Source: Corydoras sp. C115
Lineage: Eukaryota > Chordata > Actinopteri > Siluriformes > Callichthyidae
Length of the DNA: 64,000 nucleotides
NCBI GenBank assembly: GCA_019802505.1
Contig: JAFMOC010000002.1
Span: 3,219,501-3,283,500 of the forward strand
Reading direction: 5' to 3'
In this document: positions 57,549 through 64,000 of the stretch, piece after piece
Position numbering within the stretch: position 1 is the stretch's first letter
How the letters are laid out: each line of letters starts with the position of its first letter
Program-made: the position numbers and the translations under genes
Notes under the pieces: generated by a model
Seen by the model: the letters and a program-made list of their open reading frames with translations, nothing else
Database searches by the model: none
Told to the model about the DNA's origin: nothing

Positions 57549-58230
57549 CTAGAGCTGACCTGGGTGCCACCTGGAAGACTGAGGGGAACCCATCAATCAG
57601 AGGAGACTCAAATATCCACAGTTTTGATGTGATTGTTGCAAATTAAATGAAATTAGCTTTAGCCACAATGCATGATGTTGCTTTATGGTTTGAGTAAGAG
57701 TATCTTAGGTTGATTTTCTGTATTTTTTATATAAAGTCTAATGAAGATTTTCATTCATCTTAGGATGAGGATTAATTAATGTAGCCTGTGGAGGAATACA
57801 CTAGATGTGAAATTTTGCAATGCTTTGTTTAGTCCATTGCTATGCTTTATTGTGACTGTTTTTGTTTTAGAGACTTAAGTGAGCCACAACAGTTGGTATT
57901 GTGTTGTCAAGCTTTATCGATACAGATTTATTACATGTTTTTGTTTTTACTTAGTAATTTATTTAGTCTATTAGGCAAATGTTTATGACTGAGGTGCAGT
58001 GACTGACTTTCACTGTGTGTCAGGAATTAGTTGTTAACATCAGTGCAGGAAACTGGAACATGATGGTTTAACATTGTACTTACTGTGAAATCAATGTTTT
58101 AGTATTTTTTGTACTGTTGCAATATTGTAAAATGTGTTCAAAATACTTAAATATATTTAAATATTTAAATTATAACTGGATGGAATACTTTGAATATAGT
58201 TATTATAATAAAATTAAAAGTTGTATTTTT
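57549..58230 (+). other. oprd1: oprd1 3' UTR with AATAAA at 58207
   Basis: The sequence after the stop is AT-rich and repeat-free. AATAAA at 58207-58212 is a plausible poly(A) signal; the true end cannot be fixed from sequence alone. Confidence 0.55.
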
Positions 58231-59110
58231 AAAAACATATCCACTTAAATTTGACTAACATAAAACAAGGACAAAAAAAGACAAGGAAAACTGTATAATG
58301 CTTGAAGTAATTAGTATAATTGGCAATAAAAAGTGCAGTGCTGAAAGGATATGGCTTTCAGAAATAATATCAAACATCTGAGCAAAATAGGTCAAAAATT
58401 TAAAAACATTTGTAAAATAGAAAATGTGTGGTCTGTAGCACATATTTTAGAGTAAATCTTCATATAGCATGAAGCAGTAACCAATATTGGATTGTCATAA
58501 ACTTCATGCCTTCAAAAGGCTCTCTAATATTCTGTAGTGAAAGAAACAAAACAGGTTTAGAAACATGTTTAAAACCATTGTCTGTAAATGCAGTATGTTA
58601 AACAAGGTTAAAACTGGCAGGTCAAAAAGTAAAAGCAGAATCATTGGGATGATCTTGGTTAAGACTCATGGGTGACTCGTGTACTGATGAAAAAAATACT
58701 GATATTTTTGCTTTAGAAATTGACATTTTACAATAATTTTTTTTTGACTAAATTTCGCTTACTTCAGCGTGCCAATACCGAGTCATATTTTGTATGAATC
58801 ACAACATGGATCCATAATGGAATAAGTTCTAGTGCTAAATTGGCCTTCCAGTAGCTTAGACCTAGTCAAAATATTTTTATTATTCAGGCTGACTTATTGA
58901 CCTGATTCAGGAGTCAATAAATCAGATGGAGTCAGAAGGGTCGGATATTGCTAGAACATATATACATGGAAAAAAGGGCAGGAAGCACATCTGACAGTGT
59001 GTGTCAGTGTGCCACCAGTGGAAAAAATATTAGGAAAGAAAATATAACCAATGGGACTTAATTAGAAAGAATGATTGGTTTTTCTACAAATTTATTAAAT
59101 TTGTTATAAT
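58231..59110. other. No gene recognised
   Basis: AT-rich intergenic DNA with no repeat or coding signature that I recognise. Confidence 0.45.
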
Positions 59111-59121
59111 GGTATTATTCT

Positions 59122-59466
59122 GGGCGGCACGGTGGCTTAGTGGTTAGCACGTTCGCCTCGCAGCACTAGGGATTCCCATCTGGGTGGAGTTTACATGTTT
59201 TCCCCGTGTCCGCGTGGGTTTCCTCAGGGTTCACTGGTTTCCTCCCACAGTCCAAAAACATGGATCAAGTCAATTGAGTTCTCCAAATTTGCTCCATATA
59301 CTGTAGAGTGTGTCCGTGTGTGTTAGTGTGTGCCCAGCGATAGATGCCCTAGGCGCCCTGTCCTGGGTATATCTGCCCAGCGCCCAAAACGTTCTCCCCT
59401 GGATGGGCATGGGGAACCCCCCCGCGACCCTAATATAGGATAAAGCGGAAGATAATGAATGAATGG
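59122..59466 (+). mobile_element. tRNA-headed SINE with target-site duplication
   Basis: It runs from 'gggcggcacggtggcttagt' to the (GAAT)n tail, with part of the B-box region deleted. 'aatggtattattct' lies at both ends, a 14-base duplication. Confidence 0.94.
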
Positions 59467-59469
59467 TAT

Positions 59470-60688
59470 TATTCTTGTTTCCTGCTAATAAGCTCCAAAA
59501 AACACATCTTCCATGGAATGCAAAGAATTACTTGACAATCATGCAACAGGTGGAATTATGCATCACAGATAGAGAGACTGAGAAATACAATCACCAGACA
59601 CTCAACAGGTTGAAGACGACAGACAGCCAAACACAACAGCACCATCTTGACATCTTGCTAGTAATATCCATCAAACACCTGCTCACAGCACCGGTTAGTT
59701 GTTGGCCAAGTGTGGGCAGAACCGAAAAGGAACAACTGATAAAAACAGTGTTGAGTGAATCTGGTTACAGACCAGATGACACAGATGCTGAAAACCTATG
59801 ACTGGTGTTAAAATTGGGTGTAAACATTCGCACACTAAATGTAAAGTATAAAATCTTAATAAACATCTTTGGAACACTAAGACATCCTGTCTTTGCCAAT
59901 CTCTTTTCCATTGACTTCTTAAATGTAGTGTTGAGGCAACAGTTAATCAAAAGATGTTAGGGAATGAATTTATTCACTAGTTCTAGCAGAACTGCAAATA
60001 ATTCTATTTTATGCAGGGCCTTTATTGCACAAAAAATAATTAAATGAATTAAATATATGTAAACACTTTTTAAGGTTTTGTGCTGGAGGTTCATCTTATA
60101 CATTATCATCCATTTTGCTATTTAATGGATTAATGTATACCTCATATTCTTTCAGAAAATAAATCATGGGGGTGTGCAGACACAGTTACATATAATTTCT
60201 ACAAGAATCAGATGGCAAAGTGTTCTGTTAAGGAATTTAGCACTGAACCATGTTTGTTAAATACCCTGCAGATTTGAGTGGAGAAGCGACAATAAATGCA
60301 ATTCAATCTGAAAACAACAGTTTTAAGTGATTGGATTTGACACCTCCTACGAGATGGCTGACAAAAAAGACATGGCATGCACAATAGATCTGTATAGACA
60401 GCATGTCTGTTCTGTAAACCCATACAATGTTGGATGAGCACGGAGGGCCAACACTGTGGCCTTGTAAAGTAGACAAAGCTGACAGGATGAGAAGCAAAGA
60501 CTTCCCAAACACATTTCATGTTTGTTGCATATCAGTTCCACAGCCAACTGTAACGTCAAATACGTTTCTGAATAAAACATGTTGGTTATGACAGAGCTGC
60601 AACTAAGCCCTTAACACTGCTAATGCCTTTTCCACTTTTCCATCATTGTTAACACATTTCCAAGTGTTAAACAATAATAAATATTATT

Positions 60689-60723
<35 letters not shown>

Positions 60724-60990
60724 TTGATATTCCAAACTTTCAATACTGTAAGTGTGTCATTTATCTGTAGGATGCAAGTGCTGTTGCATAAGAGTCTGCA
60801 TGTCAGGCAGACGAGATGTTCTCACACTTTGAGAGTGTGGGTGAAAAGCAGCAAGAGCCACTATAATGATATAGACATGACAAGCAGCAGAAATCAAATC
60901 CTGCACATCACCCAATAGCCCTTGTTAGTCTGTCAAAAACATTAAACCTTCTTTTGCCATTGTCTATTTTCTCCATTGGCACTGACTCTG
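59470..60990. other. No gene recognised; (AAT)n microsatellite
   Basis: About 12 AAT units lie at 60685-60722. The 112-codon open frame at 59463-59801 overlaps the SINE tail and has no known domain. Confidence 0.45.
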
Positions 60991-60994
60991 GCCT

Positions 60995-61297
60995 ATAGGA
61001 ACATTTCTGGTGCTAATTCTCAGTTGCGTTCACCACTGCAAAATGGTGTAACAATCTTCCTAAATCTGTCCGTAAGGCAGAGTCACTCAGCATCTTTACA
61101 AAACAACTGAAAACACATCTCTTTCACAAACACCTGATATAAAAAGAAAAGAAAAGAAAAGAAAACAAAACAAAAAAGGGATGGAGTGGGGTCCAGGATA
61201 GGATAATGATCAAGTTCTTCCTTAACTACTGACTTGTGGTGTTTTCATTTGTAAGTCGCTTTGGATAAAAGCATCTGCTAAATGACTAAATGTAAAT
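60995..61297 (+). mobile_element. L2-like LINE 3' end
   Basis: 61025-61135 reads as a LINE ORF2 C-terminus (NNLPKSVRKAESL, then LKTHLFHKHL). It ends in the widespread tail 'gtaagtcgctttggataaaa' followed by 'gcatctgctaaatgactaaa' and 'tgtaaat'. A GAAAA-type repeat at 61142-61175 lies between the coding end and the tail. Confidence 0.82.
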
Positions 61298-61429
61298 ATA
61301 GATGTACTCTGTACAGTATTTTTAAATTACAGACTGTAGTATATGTGCTTTTTTGTTATCCCCTGTTGGCTCTCTGTATTCTATTCTATTTCTATTATTA
61401 TTTGCGTGGTGTATTGTTTTTTATGCTCC

Positions 61430-61670
61430 ATTATTATTTGGAGAATAATGCACCAACCAAATAATACCTGTTCTGTGGTGCTACTACCAGGGTTACTTAG
61501 AGAACAAAGTAAAAAGGACTAACACAGTGTGTACTGTAGTGCACAAAGAGATGGACTACAGTCTGTAGTTGCAGAACTACAAAGTCCATCTTTATAGTAA
61601 GTGGAACTGATAACATGGATAAGAGGAGCTAAAAGCAGGTGTGTCCAAACTTTTGACTGGTACTGTATAT
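61430..61670. repeat. Non-autonomous DNA-transposon-like repeat
   Basis: 'accaaataatacctgttctg', 'gatggactacagtctgtagt' and the end 'gtgtccaaacttttgactgg' are typical of fish DNA-element debris. Confidence 0.55.
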
Positions 61671-61949
61671 AAGGTACAATGGTTTAAATATTTGGTGTTT
61701 AATTACATTATAATAATAATATAAACATGGTTTAATACCAGCAGTATGAAATTTAAAATAATGGTAGATTTTGCTCATATACAGTTAACATGTTAACATA
61801 CAGTTATTAGTAGATTAAATAGGTGAATTTTAAAATTAAAATTTTAGAATTGAAAGTTATTTTTATTAAGCAATACTTACATGAAAGATAAATGGCAGGA
61901 GGGGAACAGCTGGGCTATTCTTTTAGCTTTAGTTAAAATATTACCTGGT

Positions 61950-62290
61950 GAACAATTTTCATAGTGATTTTTGGATGCAAAGTGCAGCAATGGCAGAATC
62001 TTCGCAACTGGAGACTTGAGCCTGGCTGACAGTCTGTTTTAGTTTATCCTTAAGGAGTTCAAGTCCTCCATATGAAACTCACTCATCCACGTCTTCATGC
62101 TTTGTGCAATGAGACAGTTATGCTGGAACAAAAAAGGGCCTTAGCTAACCTATTTAAGTGGGAAACACACGATTGTTTAAAATGTCAAAACAAAATCATT
62201 ACAATGTTTTTAACAAAGGAGAGCTCTGCCATGAAGCTCTTGGCAAACTGTCAATGCTGATGTTAAAGAAGATGGAGTGGTAAGTTTTAT
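61950..62290. repeat. Probable Tc1-like or related DNA-element relic
   Basis: 'cacgtcttcatgctttgtgc' and 'cagttatgctggaacaaaaa' resemble parts of an abundant fish DNA transposon. No ends were located. Confidence 0.4.
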
Positions 62291-62299
62291 ATATTATGT

Positions 62300-63630
62300 G
62301 CTTCAACTCCCTGCAAACCACACTATGTATCTGTACATGATATGACACTCTGCTCTACAGCAAAGTTTATTTGGTTCCTAAAGATTTCACTGTATACTAA
62401 ATGGTGTTCACTGTTGATGGTAGAAAACCTAAGGGAACATACTGACATGCAACAATGACATTACATCATGGCTTAACACTCAAAGTTGTAATGATTTAAT
62501 TGTAAAAAGTTTAGAATGTCCTGTTTGAAAAGACTTCATCTAATTTCATTTATTTAATACTTCTGGCAATTGGACTAGATAAAAACGAAGTTGAAGTTGA
62601 AGTATGAAGTTTAAAAGGCAATTTCAAATAATTCCAAACATGTAATGTAATGTTTTAATACACCATTATGTTTAGAATCAAAACAACCTGACAAATTATG
62701 TGCATTAAATATGTTTGTACATTAACAAAAAAAAAACTCTTGGACTAAAACACATTTTTAGGTTAAAAAAAGACAGGAACCCACACGACTGAACATCTTA
62801 CACTTATGCAAAAGTCTAGTGCAGTCCTCAGAAAGGCCACCAAACAGAATCTGAGAGTACAGAGAAAGAATGACACAACGTGAGTTCCTGAATATTTAGA
62901 TTTTGTGCTTTTGAAAGACTTGAAACTCGATCGATATTAAGCCAAGTCTTTTAGTTCTTCTAAAATAATTTCCCAAAAGAGTTAATTTCATCCACATGAT
63001 GGCAATGCAGTATAAACTGGAGCGGAAATGAAGACAGCCTGATTGCTTTGTGCCTCCACCAACTCATATCGCCTGGTTTTAATATTTCAACCCCAAGATT
63101 GTCAACACTGTTAAGTGTTTTTTTTCTCCATGTTAGGAGACCAATCCATCTTGTTAAGTCAATAGTATTAAATACGATTAACTGAAACATTCCACCATCA
63201 GATGGATGCACAGATGTAATAAACATATTCATTATTAAAATACACGCACCATGAAAACATAAGGGTCATGTTTCAGCTCATATAAACACTGGTTGAAATT
63301 TTCTAAAAACGGAAAACCACTTCTTCAATTATTTCCATTGTTAAAGTAATTTTATCATTCCACTTAACATATATGTACTTAATATGTCCCCTGTCTGTTT
63401 AAACATTCTGTTTTAAAAAAATGACAATTATTAGCAAAATTTATATAAACAGTATTTGTTTCTTTTTTCAGCTGGACCCAAACTCCAGCATTTTAAATGC
63501 TAAAACATCACTGATAGGAAATTCCTATTCTGCTTCAGTATACTTATCATGAAAGTATTTAAATCATTGTTTCTATACAAAAATAGACTGTACAGTGGAT
63601 AATGAAATGTTAAGACAAAATTTAGTGCAG
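62300..63630. other. No gene recognised
   Basis: AT-rich intergenic DNA. The minus open frame at 62960-63232 has no domain that I know. Confidence 0.4.
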
Positions 63631-63641
63631 TCTACATTATA

Positions 63642-64000
63642 CAACCCCTGGTAAAAACTTATGGAATCACTAGTCCCTGAGGATGTTCCTTCAGTTCTTT
63701 AATTTTGTAGAAAAGAAGCAGATCACAGACATGACAAAAAACCTAAAGGCATTTCATAAGGCAACTTTCTGGCTTTAAGAAACACTAGAAGGAAATTAAG
63801 AAAAATAATTGTAGAAGCCAGTAACAGTTTTTTCAGAAACAGATTTTTAGAAAAACACCAGGAATAAATTATAGCATCATTCAATTCTGAGGGAAAATTA
63901 TGGAATCACGAAAAACAAACAAAATAACACTCCAACATCACTAGTACTTTGTTGCACCACCTCTGTCTTTTATAACTGCTTTCAATCTCTGAGGCATTGA
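63642..64000. mobile_element. Tc1/mariner-like element, cut by the window end
   Basis: It begins after TA with a terminal-repeat-like 'caacccctggtaaaaactta' and 'tggaatcac', the latter found again as 'tggaatcac' at 63901. It continues with 'actttgttgcaccacctctg'. These are features of a common fish Tc1-like element. The transposase part would lie beyond the window. Confidence 0.65.

Noticed and set aside
59122..59190. tRNA gene suggested by A- and B-box-like sequences
   Set aside because: The same head occurs in all SINE copies and lacks a foldable tRNA cloverleaf; these are SINE promoters.

Overview
The window is AT-rich vertebrate DNA, almost certainly from a teleost fish. It has spliced genes with GT-AG introns, many copies of a tRNA-headed SINE ending in a (GAAT)n or (GGAT)n tail, Tc1-like elements, L2-like LINE pieces and a Ty3/gypsy fragment. 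The repeat set looks otophysan (catfish-like), but I cannot fix the species.

Two protein-coding genes are clear, both on the + strand, head to tail about 6.3 kb apart. (1) tcea3 (transcription elongation factor A3, a TFIIS) runs from 23150 to 44810. I reconstruct 22 coding exons and a 648-residue product. The N-terminal LW domain, the Pol II-binding central domain and the C-terminal zinc ribbon are all intact, but the linker between the first two is greatly enlarged, encoded by 12 consecutive small exons (5 to 16) that all begin and end in phase 2. (2) oprd1 (delta-type opioid receptor) has three exons between 51144 and 57548 and encodes 368 residues with all class A GPCR hallmarks.

Layout. 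1-23000: no gene recognised; a decayed gypsy pol fragment (about 1.06-2.06 kb), a complete but broken Tc1-like element (8746-10228), a LINE 3' end (about 17 kb), several SINEs and unexplained single-copy-looking stretches. 22.98-44.8 kb: tcea3; intron 3 holds a decayed L2-like LINE, and SINEs sit between the linker exons. 44.8-51.1 kb: intergenic with SINEs. 51.1-58.2 kb: oprd1, with SINEs in both introns and a likely poly(A) signal at 58207. 58.2-64 kb: intergenic, with a SINE, LINE and Tc1 debris, and the start of another Tc1-like element cut by the window end.

The most interesting observations are the tandem exon array in the tcea3 linker, whose cassettes are frame-neutral, often have weak donors, and include one with an extreme poly-T acceptor and one with a TG-repeat intron; a U12-type tcea3 intron with apparent AT-AA ends; an opioid receptor that is delta by backbone but mu-like at three known ligand-selectivity positions; and ten SINE copies still flanked by target-site duplications. 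Nothing links the two genes functionally. Their adjacency is a synteny matter: both human orthologues lie on 1p, some megabases apart.
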